A stretch of DNA of 64,000 nt from Halococcus hamelinensis 100A6 (GTDB taxonomy: Archaea > Halobacteriota > Halobacteria > Halobacteriales > Halococcaceae). Made by a program: the position numbers and the translations under genes. The notes under the pieces are model-generated. The model was not told the DNA's origin, did no database searches, and was given only the letters and a program-made list of their open reading frames with translations. The stretch spans positions 1 to 64,000 of the forward strand of contig NZ_AOMB01000023.1 in assembly GCF_000336675.1 (NCBI RefSeq), read 5' to 3'. Positions within the stretch are counted from its first letter, which is position 1; every line of letters begins with the position of its first letter. Of the stretch, positions 6,356 through 14,119 are shown in pieces.

Positions 6356-7153
6356 CTACCGGCCCTCGAACTCCGGCTCCTCGCGCGACATGAACGACTC
6401 CGCGCCCTCGCGGTGGTCGTGGGTCTCGAACACCGCGGCCTGCGCGGCGGCCTCGTTCTCCATCGCCTGATCCAGTGAGCTCTCGAACCCCTGCCCGACC
6501 AGCCGCTTCGAGGTCTTGAGCGCCACCGTCGGCCCGGTCGCGACCCCCTCGACGAACTCGTCGGCCTGCTCGTCGAACTCGTTCTCGGGATAGACGTGGT
6601 TGAACAGCCCCAGCGACTCCGCGCGCTCGGCCTCGACGAGTTCCCCAGTGAAGACCAACTCTTTCGCGGTGTTCTCGCCTACGATCCGCGGCAGGAAGTA
6701 CGAAGTCCCCGAATCCACCGCCAGTCCCACCTGCCGGAAGCCGAAACTGATCCTCGACTCCGCGCTCGCGAGCTGGACGTCGCAGGCCACCGCGAGGTTC
6801 GCGCCCGCGCCGAACGCCACGCCGTCGATCTTCGCGATCGTGGGCAGCGGGAAGCGCGCGACCCGCGTGACCGCCCGACTGGTGTCCTGGACGATCCGCT
6901 CGACCGCCTCCGCGAGCGGCACGTCGCCCGCGAGCCGTTCGGCCATCGCGTTGACGTCCCCGCCGGCCGAGAACGCCCCGCCCGCACCCGTGACCACGAG
7001 ACACCGCGCGTTCCCCTCCTGCACCTCGTCGAGCGCGTCGAGGATCCCCCGCGAGACCTCGTGGGTGAGCGCGTTGCGCACGTCCGGTCGGTTCAACGTC
7101 AGCGTCGCCACACCGTCCTCGACGTCGAGCAGGACCGCGTCCTCGTCGCTCAC
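6356..7153 (-). CDS. Crotonase-family protein, PaaG-like enoyl-CoA isomerase type
   Basis: A 265-residue crotonase fold, with the oxyanion-hole segment FSAGGDVNAM around residue 62. Unlike the hydratase at 3.8 kb, both hydratase glutamates are missing: the first site reads FGAGANLAVACDV and the second FGFRQVGLAVDSGTSYFLPR. The GAGANLA and V-DSGT pattern is that of PaaG-type isomerases, whose key acid is an Asp. I therefore favour double-bond or ring-opening isomerisation over hydration. The start overlaps the end of the acyl-CoA ligase gene by 4 bp, making it the last gene of the Liv-CoA ligase operon. The substrate is unknown. Confidence 0.85.
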   Translation of the reverse strand: MSDEDAVLLDVEDGVATLTLNRPDVRNALTHEVSRGILDALDEVQEGNARCLVVTGAGGAFSAGGDVNAMAERLAGDVPLAEAVERIVQDTSRAVTRVARFPLPTIAKIDGVAFGAGANLAVACDVQLASAESRISFGFRQVGLAVDSGTSYFLPRIVGENTAKELVFTGELVEAERAESLGLFNHVYPENEFDEQADEFVEGVATGPTVALKTSKRLVGQGFESSLDQAMENEAAAQAAVFETHDHREGAESFMSREEPEFEGR

Positions 7154-8724
7154 CGTGCCGCCTCCGTTCCCTGCTCGCGCTCACGGAGCTCGAACTTCTG
7201 GACCTTCCCGGTCGTCGTCCGCGGCAGCTCCTCGACGAACTCCACCTCCCTGGGGTGTTTGTACGCCGCGAGGCTGTCGAGGCAGTACTCCTTGATCTCC
7301 TCCTCGCTGGTTTCGGAATCCGGTGTCGGAACAACGAACGCCTTCACCGTCTCGCCTCGGCGTTCGTCCGGGATCCCGACCACCGCGGCGTCGGCCACGT
7401 CGGGGTGTTCGAACAGCAACTCCTCGATCTCCCGGGGATAGACGTTGTAGCCGCCGGTGACGATCATGTGCTTCTCGCGGTCGACGATGTAGAAGAAGTC
7501 CTCGGCGTCCCAGTAGCCCACGTCGCCGGTGTGGAACCACCGGTTCCCACCCTCCTCGGTGAAGACCGACTCGTTCGCCTCGGGCCTGTCGTGATACCCC
7601 TTCATCACGTTCGGGCCGCTGACGACGAGCTCACCGGTTATCCCGTCGAGGTCGGTCTCGCCCTCGTCGACCGGACCGCGGTCGACCTTTCGGACCGGCT
7701 CGAACTCGTGGTCGACGATCTTCGCCTCCACACCGGGCAAGGTCTGCCCGATCGACCCCGGCCGCCGCGCGTCGGGGCTGTTGAAGTGGGTCACCGGTGA
7801 GGTCTCAGTGAGGCCGTAGCCCTCGTAGAGTTCGATGTCGAACTCCTCCTCGAACCGCCGGAGCACCTCCATCGGGAGGCTGCTCCCGCCCGCGTTGACG
7901 AACCGGAGCGACGAGCAGTCGAACTCGTCGAGGTTCGGCTGGTTCACGATATCGTTGTACATCGCCGGCACGCCCTGCATGATGGTGATCTCCTCGGACT
8001 CGATGAGCGAGAGCGCCTGCTGGGCGTCCCACGACGGCAGCGGGTAGTAGGCCGCCCCCGAGAACAGCGAGGTGTTCATCGTCACCGTCATCCCGTAGAT
8101 GTGAAAGAGCGGGAGCACGCCGAGCGAGCGGTCGTCGGGTCTGGTTCCGCCGGGCAGGAGGTCGGTCGCCATCCGGGCGTTCGAGGCGAGGTTGTGGTGG
8201 GTCAACAGTACTCCCTTCGGCTGGCCCGTGGTCCCCGAGGTGTAGGGCTGACACGCCACGTCGTCGTCCGCACGGTCGACGACCGCGGGTGACTCGTCGA
8301 CGAGGAACGCCTCGAACGACGTCGCACCGTCGACCTCGCCGAGGCTCACGACCGTCTCGACGTCGGTCTCGTCCCGGGCCTCCTCGACCACCGGGACGAG
8401 GTCCGCGAGCGTGACGACGAGCGTCGCCCCGCTGTCCCCGAGCAAGTGACCGATCTCCCGGGATTTGTACTGGGGGTTCATCGGGACCACGACCGCCCCC
8501 GCCCGGAGCGCGCCGTGGAAGCTCACCACGAACTGCGGGAGGTTCGGGAGGTAGACCCCGACGCGGTCGCCGGGTTCGATGCCCGCGTCCGCGAGCCCTG
8601 CCGCGAACTGCCCAGTTCGAGCCCAGAACTCCCGATAGCTCAGGTCCGTTCCGTCGTAGTGGATCGCGGTCGCGTCCGGGTGCTCCGCCGCCGTGGAATC
8701 GACGTTGGTCACGAGATTCGTCAT
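7150..8724 (-). CDS. AMP-forming acyl-CoA synthetase (FadD-type)
   Basis: A 524-residue ANL-superfamily ligase that activates a carboxylic acid to acyl-AMP and then acyl-CoA. Motifs are QPYTSGTTGQPKGVLLTHHN (P-loop, around residue 176), ELYEGYGLTETSPVTHFNSP (adenylate binding), WFHTGDVGYWDAEDFFYIVD and the catalytic Lys near the C-terminus in PRTTTGKVQKFELR. All are intact. It follows the Liv transporter genes on the same strand (117-bp gap to livF) and is coupled by 4 bp to the crotonase gene. This context points to activation of an imported acid; chain length or aromaticity cannot be read from sequence. Confidence 0.93.
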   Translation of the reverse strand: MTNLVTNVDSTAAEHPDATAIHYDGTDLSYREFWARTGQFAAGLADAGIEPGDRVGVYLPNLPQFVVSFHGALRAGAVVVPMNPQYKSREIGHLLGDSGATLVVTLADLVPVVEEARDETDVETVVSLGEVDGATSFEAFLVDESPAVVDRADDDVACQPYTSGTTGQPKGVLLTHHNLASNARMATDLLPGGTRPDDRSLGVLPLFHIYGMTVTMNTSLFSGAAYYPLPSWDAQQALSLIESEEITIMQGVPAMYNDIVNQPNLDEFDCSSLRFVNAGGSSLPMEVLRRFEEEFDIELYEGYGLTETSPVTHFNSPDARRPGSIGQTLPGVEAKIVDHEFEPVRKVDRGPVDEGETDLDGITGELVVSGPNVMKGYHDRPEANESVFTEEGGNRWFHTGDVGYWDAEDFFYIVDREKHMIVTGGYNVYPREIEELLFEHPDVADAAVVGIPDERRGETVKAFVVPTPDSETSEEEIKEYCLDSLAAYKHPREVEFVEELPRTTTGKVQKFELREREQGTEAAR

Positions 8725-8841
8725 GGATTCCCATGAAGGAACGCGTGCCGTCGGTTAAAACGTTCCCCTCACGTGAAACAGTGGTTCGTCCTTCTCATCC
8801 ACCAGTTACCGATCGTAATCGGTCGGGGTTTCGCGTCCGGG

Positions 8842-9615
8842 TCAACCGCCGAGGTAGACCTCGCGGATGTAGTCGTCGTCGCGGAGGTCCTCGGGGCTCC
8901 CAACCCTGACGACCGATCCGTTTTCGAGCAACACGATCCGGTCGGCGTGGTCCATCGCGAACGTCACGTTCTGTTCGCAGAGCAAGAGCGTGACCCCGGC
9001 CTCGCGAATGCGTTCGAGGCCCTCGCTGATGTCCTGGAGGACGACCGGCGCGAGCCCGAGCGTTGGTTCGTCGAGCACGAGGAGGTCGGGCGAGCCCATC
9101 AGCGCGCGACCGATGGCGAGCATCTGCTGTTCGCCCCCGCTCATGGTTCGGGCGTGCTGGCTCGCTCGGTCTTCGAGCGTGGGGAAGAGGTCGTAGACGA
9201 ACGCCCGGCGCTCCTCGGCGTTCCCCCGTCGAAAGGCCCCGAGCGCGAGGTTGTCCGCGACGCTCATGTGTCCGAAGAGGTCGCGGCCCTCGGTACAGTG
9301 GACCAGGCCGTCGCCAACGAGGTCGCTGGTCGAGCGACTACGGACCTCGGTCCCGTCGAACCGGACGCTGCCCTCGTAGTCGTGAAAGCCCGAGACGGTC
9401 TCCGCGAGCGTGGTCTTGCCCGCACCGTTCGGGCCGATCACCGAAACGACCTCGCCGCGGCCGACGTGGAGGTCGATCCCCTGGAGCGCGGCCACCTTGC
9501 CGTAGGAGACGTGGAGCTCCTCGACCGCGAGCATCGCCGTTCCGGTCTCGTCGCCGGCTGCTTCGGCACTCTCGGTGCCGGTTTCGTCGGCACTCCACCC
9601 TGAATCGGTGCTCAC
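8842..9615 (-). CDS. livF: Branched-chain amino acid-type ABC transporter ATPase LivF
   Basis: A 257-residue ATPase of the HAAT (Liv) family. Walker A is [16 protein letters not shown], the signature is MSGGEQQMLAIGRAL, Walker B is LLVLDEPTLGLAP and the switch His is replaced by the usual LLCEQNVTFAMDHADR of LivF. An acidic N-terminal extension of about 25 residues (TDSGWSADETGTESAEAAG) precedes the domain. It overlaps livG by 4 bp. It is the fifth gene of the livJ-H-M-G-F order and acts with LivG at the inner face of the membrane. Confidence 0.93.
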   Translation of the reverse strand: MSTDSGWSADETGTESAEAAGDETGTAMLAVEELHVSYGKVAALQGIDLHVGRGEVVSVIGPNGAGKTTLAETVSGFHDYEGSVRFDGTEVRSRSTSDLVGDGLVHCTEGRDLFGHMSVADNLALGAFRRGNAEERRAFVYDLFPTLEDRASQHARTMSGGEQQMLAIGRALMGSPDLLVLDEPTLGLAPVVLQDISEGLERIREAGVTLLLCEQNVTFAMDHADRIVLLENGSVVRVGSPEDLRDDDYIREVYLGG

Positions 9616-10445
9616 GTGCTCCCCCCGAGGTAGGCCTCTTGAACCTCCTCGTTCGACCGGATCTCGTCGGGCGTGCCCTCGGCGAGCTTCGCGCCGAACC
9701 GGATCACGACCGCGCGGTCGATCAGTGAGAGCAGCCCGCGCATGTTGTGGTCGACCACTACGAGGGTCAGGCCCTCGTCACGGAGGTCCGCGAGGAGGTC
9801 GGAGACGCTCTCGACCTCGCCGGTCGAGAGTCCCGCGAACGGCTCGTCGACCAGTAGGAGGTCGGGGTCGGTGGCGAGCGCCCGCGCGAGTTCGAGCCGG
9901 AGCAAGCCGGCGTGTGGGAGTTCCGACGGGGAGACGTCGAGTCGGTCCCCGAGTCCCACCCGTTCACAGACCGCTCGGGCGCGGTCGTGGGTCCGACCCC
10001 GCAATCCCGAGAGCGTGAACACCTTGTCGGGTGTGAGCGCGAGCGCGACGTTGTCGAGTACCGAGCGATCGGAGAGCGGGCGGAACGACTGGAACGTGCG
10101 CGCGAGTCCCCGTTTGACCATCCGGTGGGTCGCGGTGCCGGTGACGTCCTCGCCGTCGTACCGGACGGTGCCCTCGGTCGGCGGGAACACGCCGGTGACG
10201 CAGTCGAACGTCGTCGACTTCCCCGCGCCGTTCGGGCCGATGAAGCCGAGTATCTCGCCGGACTCGACCGCGAACGAGAGGTCGTCGACCGCCGTCAGCC
10301 CGCCGAACCGTTTCGTGACGCCGTCGAGCACCAGCAACCCGTCGTCGGGTCCGTACGACGCGTCAGCGGCGTTCGCACTCGTCCCGTGCTCGTTCGTCCT
10401 CGACGATTCGTCCGCTGTGTCGTGGGTTCGTGAATCCGTGCTCAT
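9612..10445 (-). CDS. livG: Branched-chain amino acid-type ABC transporter ATPase LivG
   Basis: A 277-residue ATPase. Walker A GPNGAGKSTTFDCVTG, signature SELPHAGLLRLELARAL (a LivG-type variant lacking the strict LSGGQ), Walker B LLLVDEPFAGLS and the conserved LVVVDHNMRGL switch. It carries a polar N-terminal extension of about 28 residues, rich in Thr, Asp and Ser. It overlaps both livM (4 bp, upstream) and livF (4 bp, downstream). The signature motif differs from consensus at the LSGGQ position (SELPHAG), so ATPase cooperation with LivF may be asymmetric. Confidence 0.9.
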   Translation of the reverse strand: MSTDSRTHDTADESSRTNEHGTSANAADASYGPDDGLLVLDGVTKRFGGLTAVDDLSFAVESGEILGFIGPNGAGKSTTFDCVTGVFPPTEGTVRYDGEDVTGTATHRMVKRGLARTFQSFRPLSDRSVLDNVALALTPDKVFTLSGLRGRTHDRARAVCERVGLGDRLDVSPSELPHAGLLRLELARALATDPDLLLVDEPFAGLSTGEVESVSDLLADLRDEGLTLVVVDHNMRGLLSLIDRAVVIRFGAKLAEGTPDEIRSNEEVQEAYLGGST

Positions 10446-11635
10446 TCGTCGTCCTCCAGTAGCTCTCGGAATCGGTCGGTCGCACGCTCCAGGGGTGTCG
10501 ATCCATCACCCGACGGCGGATCCCCGTCCACCGTTCCGCCGTCGGTCGCGACCTGCTGCCCGCGAGCGCGGCCAAGCGCCCGCCGACCGGACCGGAGGGC
10601 CCACGGGAACACCCCCTGTGGCAGGGCGTAGACGACGACCATCGTGAGCAGTACGAAGATCAGGAGGCTGGCTTCGTCGACCCCGACCCCGAGGACCGGA
10701 AGGGTCCAACCCTGTTGGTTCAGGACGTCGTTGAAGAAGTAGAAGAACACGCCGCCGAGGCCCGCGCCGACGATGGTCCCCATCCCGCCGAGGATCGCCG
10801 CGATCAGGACCTCGATGCTCACGGTGAGCGCGAGGAGCTGGCTCGGCCGCGGGCTGCCGATCGGCGTGTGGACGAACACCGCGCCCGCGAGGCCGCCGAC
10901 CGCCGCGCTCAGCACGAACGCGAACAGCTTGAACTTCGCCACGTTCAACCCCGCGGCGGCGACCGCGTCCTCGTCCTCACGGACCGCCGTCAGTACCGAC
11001 CCCACGTCAGAGCGGGTGACGACGAACAGGAGTCCCATGATCGCGAGGAAGAGCCCGAAGCCGATGTAGTAGTTCGCGAGCACGACGAGCTCGAAGTCCG
11101 GGGCGGACACCAGTCCTGTCGGCGCGCTCAGACCGAGTTCGCCGCCGAAGATGTCCCCGTAGATCACGAACACCTGGAGGAGTATCAGCGGCGCGACCAG
11201 GGTGATGAGGGAGAGGTACGGTCCCCGAACGCGGAGCGCCGGCACGCCGATCAGGACGCCCGCGACCGCCGCGAGGACGACCCCAGCCGGGATCGAGAGC
11301 CCGGGCGAGACCCCGTACCCCAGGTTGAGGAGCGTCGAGGTGTAGCCGCCGACGGCGAAGAAGAGGGCGTGACCGAAGCTGATCTCGCCGGTGTAGCCCG
11401 AGACCGTATCCCAGCTCATCGCGAACATCCCGAAGTAGAAGGCCCCGATGAGGACGAGGAGCTGTGTGGTCGATATCCCGGCGAACGGGAGGACGGCGAA
11501 CGCCACGACCCCGAGGAACCCGAGCAGGTAACGGGGTTTCAGTATCGACGAGCCGAGCGACGTGTTCCGCCCGTCGGCGGTTTCGGCCGACTCCCTGGAC
11601 CCGTTCGCCTCGCCGGGGAGGGGTTCGTCCGACAC
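10442..11635 (-). CDS. livM: Branched-chain amino acid-type ABC permease LivM
   Basis: A 397-residue multispanning permease. A hydrophilic N-terminus is followed by about nine or ten hydrophobic segments, including WDTVSGYTGEISFGHALFFA, the LivM-typical region near residue 75. The coupling-helix region is AVREDEDAVAAAGLNVAKFK, which contacts the ATPases. A polar C-terminal tail of about 60 residues (from ALGRARGQQ to LLEDDE) extends beyond the last span. It sits between livH and livG, with a 4-bp overlap to livG. Confidence 0.92.
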   Translation of the reverse strand: MSDEPLPGEANGSRESAETADGRNTSLGSSILKPRYLLGFLGVVAFAVLPFAGISTTQLLVLIGAFYFGMFAMSWDTVSGYTGEISFGHALFFAVGGYTSTLLNLGYGVSPGLSIPAGVVLAAVAGVLIGVPALRVRGPYLSLITLVAPLILLQVFVIYGDIFGGELGLSAPTGLVSAPDFELVVLANYYIGFGLFLAIMGLLFVVTRSDVGSVLTAVREDEDAVAAAGLNVAKFKLFAFVLSAAVGGLAGAVFVHTPIGSPRPSQLLALTVSIEVLIAAILGGMGTIVGAGLGGVFFYFFNDVLNQQGWTLPVLGVGVDEASLLIFVLLTMVVVYALPQGVFPWALRSGRRALGRARGQQVATDGGTVDGDPPSGDGSTPLERATDRFRELLEDDE

Positions 11636-11636
11636 G

Positions 11637-12500
11637 CTATGCCTCCGTGAACTCCCGGCCGAAGAGGCCCTCGGGTTTCACGAGCAACACGGCCACGAGC
11701 ACGACGAGCCCCGCGAGACCGCTGAGTCGCGGGTCGACCGCCGAGGTGGTGATGACTTCGAGGAAGCCGATGACGTACGCCGCGACGAGGCTCCCCCGGA
11801 TCGAGCCCAGCCCGCCGAGCACCACGATCGAAAAGGAGAGCACGAGCGGGTCGCGCCCCATCGCCCAGCTCGCGGTCTGATAGGAGCCAAGGAAGAGCCC
11901 CGCGAGCCCGGCGAGCAGCCCCGCGATCGCCCAGGTGTAGAGGTTGACTCGGTCGCTCTCGATCCCGACCAGCGCCGCCCCGCGCGTGCTCATGCTGGTC
12001 GCGAGGATCGCCTTGCCCGTGTTGGTGTAGTTGATGAAGCCGAACAATCCTCCGATGAGCACCCACGACAGCACGAACACGACGACGAGGTTGTTCTGGA
12101 CGGTGGTTCCGAGGAGGTTGGTGGTCCCCGCAACCAGCGGCGGGATCGCGCGCGGCTGGGTGCCCTCGACGATCCGGACGAGTTCCTCGACACCGATTGA
12201 CGCCAGCAGGGTGAGGATCATCACGACCACGACGTTGTCGCGGCGGCGCTCGGCGAACCCCTTGTAGAGCAACACGCTGAACACCGCGGGCACCACCATC
12301 GCGGCGAGCGCACCAGCCCAGACACCGAAGCCCGCCGACGTGATCGAGTAGGCCGCGAACGCGCCCACCGTGATCACCGCGCCGTGGGCGAGGTTTATCG
12401 TGCCGCCGACGCCGAAGATCATCGTGAAACCGACCGCGACCAGCGCGTAGAGCGAACTGATCACCAGGCCGTTGACGAGGATGGGTGCGACGGCGACCAT
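11637..12500 (-). CDS. livH: Branched-chain amino acid-type ABC permease LivH
   Basis: A 287-residue permease with about eight hydrophobic segments. The LivH hallmark GVGGTINLAHGAVITVGAFA is near residue 30, and the coupling-helix region is TNTGKAILATSMSTRGAALV. It ends LLVKPEGLFGREFTEA, the usual LivH C-terminus. Its ATG follows the stop of the binding-protein gene without a gap (TGA directly followed by ATG). It pairs with LivM to form the channel. Confidence 0.93.
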   Translation of the reverse strand: MVAVAPILVNGLVISSLYALVAVGFTMIFGVGGTINLAHGAVITVGAFAAYSITSAGFGVWAGALAAMVVPAVFSVLLYKGFAERRRDNVVVVMILTLLASIGVEELVRIVEGTQPRAIPPLVAGTTNLLGTTVQNNLVVVFVLSWVLIGGLFGFINYTNTGKAILATSMSTRGAALVGIESDRVNLYTWAIAGLLAGLAGLFLGSYQTASWAMGRDPLVLSFSIVVLGGLGSIRGSLVAAYVIGFLEVITTSAVDPRLSGLAGLVVLVAVLLVKPEGLFGREFTEA

Positions 12501-13985
12501 TCAGATCCACGCGGGCTGCTGGTAGTCGGCGGTCTTGTACTGTTCGGGCCAGACGACCTCCTGTACCCCGCTCCCATCGCCCTCCTGCCACTGGAGGAAG
12601 ACGGGATAGATCGCGTCCTCGCTGTAGACCGGGTCGTGGGGGAACTCCTGGTCCCGACCGTAGAACTCGAGGGTGCCGGTGGTCGCGGTGAACGACGCGT
12701 CCTCCATCGCCGAGACGAGTTGGTCCGCGTTCTTGGTGCCGGTCTGCTCGACCATCGCGGCGTAGAGCTTGATCGCGTCGTAGGTGATGTAGCCGGTGTA
12801 CACCGGGTAGCTATCGAACTGCTGGTTGTAGGCCTCGACGAACGGCTGGGTCTTCTTCGTGATCTCGCTCTGGGGCGTCGCGGAGGTCTGGGTCACGCCG
12901 TAGAGACACGCGCCGTTGACGGATTCGTAGTAGGAGGGGAGCTGCATCGGGACGTGGATCCCAGCGAAGCCGAACGGCCGTTGCTGTTTGGCCCACTGGA
13001 CGACGGCCTCCGTACCCGTATGGGCCATCGCTGTGAACATCCCGCTCGCGCCCGAACTCTCGACGTCGTCGAACAGGGGCCCGAAGTTCGAGGTGCCGCT
13101 GGCGTAGCGCTGGTTGCCCGCGACCTCCGCACCCGTACTCCCGAGCTTCCGGTCGAAGAGCTCGGAGATCGGCTCGGTCCACGAGTAATCCTCGACCATC
13201 GCGTAGGTCGAATCCCAGCCCATGTTCTCGAAGTTGGCCTTCCCGAAGTCGACGAGGTTCTGCCCGAGGTCGCGGTCGTTGATCGGTCCCGCCCGGAAGT
13301 GGTACTTATACTGGTCGTAGTTCTCGGCCACCATCCGCGAAGCTTCCGTGCTCGCCGCGCCGGCCGTGATGTGGACGACCTGCTGCTGGGCGATGTCGTC
13401 CATGATCTCGAGCAACACCTCGCTCGTGAACACCCCGGTCGTGACGTCGGCGTTCTGGTTCAACACGAGTTCGCGATACCGTTGTTGACCCGTCGAGGGG
13501 TCGGATTCGGTGTTGCCGGTGGCGAGTTCGACCTGTGCGCCGCCGATCCCGCCGTTATTGTTGAGCTCCTCGACGGCGAGTTCGGCGGCGTTGACTATCG
13601 AGCCACCGATGGGGTCGTTCTCGGGGTCGGGTGCGAGCACCCCGATCGTGACCGGGCCCTCGATGGCGTTTCCGCCGCCGGAGTTTCCCTGGGTGCTGGA
13701 ACCGTTCCCGCCACCCCCACCGCTTCCACCGCCACCACCGCTCCCGCCGCCACCCTCACTACCGTTTCCGCCCTCGCCACCGCCCGCCCCGCCCGATCCG
13801 TTCGACCCACCGGAGCCACCGCCGAGACTCAGACAGCCGGTCACCGTGGTCGCGAGCGCCGCACCGCCGGTGACCCGAAGGAACCGCCGTCGCGCAGTGT
13901 CACGTTTATTTCCATTGTTCGGTCTATCCTCGACATCGCTTCCATCGGTCCGTTTGTCGGGATCCTCGTTATCATCGGTAGCCAT
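12501..13985 (-). CDS. Liv-type substrate-binding lipoprotein (Tat-exported)
   Basis: A 494-residue extracellular binding protein of the ABC HAAT family (Peripla_BP_6 fold), the first gene of the operon. The N-terminus has a twin-arginine signal (TARRRFLRVTGGAA) and a lipobox, TVTGC, so it should be lipid-anchored. A Gly/Ser/Asn-rich linker of about 65 residues (around residues 60-120) separates the anchor from the ligand domain, which begins GPVTIGVLAPDPENDPIGGS. I used the ATG at 13985, which gives a normal Tat signal, rather than the ATG 45 nt upstream. Neighbouring acyl-CoA ligase and crotonase genes suggest an acid ligand rather than an amino acid; this is inference. Confidence 0.9.
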   Translation of the reverse strand: MATDDNEDPDKRTDGSDVEDRPNNGNKRDTARRRFLRVTGGAALATTVTGCLSLGGGSGGSNGSGGAGGGEGGNGSEGGGGSGGGGGSGGGGGNGSSTQGNSGGGNAIEGPVTIGVLAPDPENDPIGGSIVNAAELAVEELNNNGGIGGAQVELATGNTESDPSTGQQRYRELVLNQNADVTTGVFTSEVLLEIMDDIAQQQVVHITAGAASTEASRMVAENYDQYKYHFRAGPINDRDLGQNLVDFGKANFENMGWDSTYAMVEDYSWTEPISELFDRKLGSTGAEVAGNQRYASGTSNFGPLFDDVESSGASGMFTAMAHTGTEAVVQWAKQQRPFGFAGIHVPMQLPSYYESVNGACLYGVTQTSATPQSEITKKTQPFVEAYNQQFDSYPVYTGYITYDAIKLYAAMVEQTGTKNADQLVSAMEDASFTATTGTLEFYGRDQEFPHDPVYSEDAIYPVFLQWQEGDGSGVQEVVWPEQYKTADYQQPAWI

Positions 13986-14009
13986 CGGTCTGTACGATAG
14001 TAGCATACA

Positions 14010-14024
14010 TACTATATAAATATG
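14010..14024 (-). promoter_or_regulatory. TATA box for the liv-CoA ligase operon
   Basis: On the minus strand the sequence reads atatttatatagta, ending about 27 nt before the ATG at 13985. It is the only strongly AT-rich run in this gap. Its spacing fits a haloarchaeal TATA box with a leaderless or very short-leader transcript. The divergent photolyase gene has its own weaker TATA candidate (gacttagga, about 28 nt before 14120). Confidence 0.6.
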
Positions 14025-14119
14025 ATGCACGAACGTGATGGTTGTCGGTAGAGCGGTTCGGTCGAGGCCGGGGGTGCCACGACCCGATGACTTAGGAAAC
14101 CCGACTCCGTAGCCCGTTC

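Noticed and set aside
12384-14000. 538-residue plus-strand frame
   Set aside because: It is antisense to the Liv binding protein; composition is rich in Arg/Val/Asp/Gly with no motif, and the minus-strand product has a signal peptide and lipobox.
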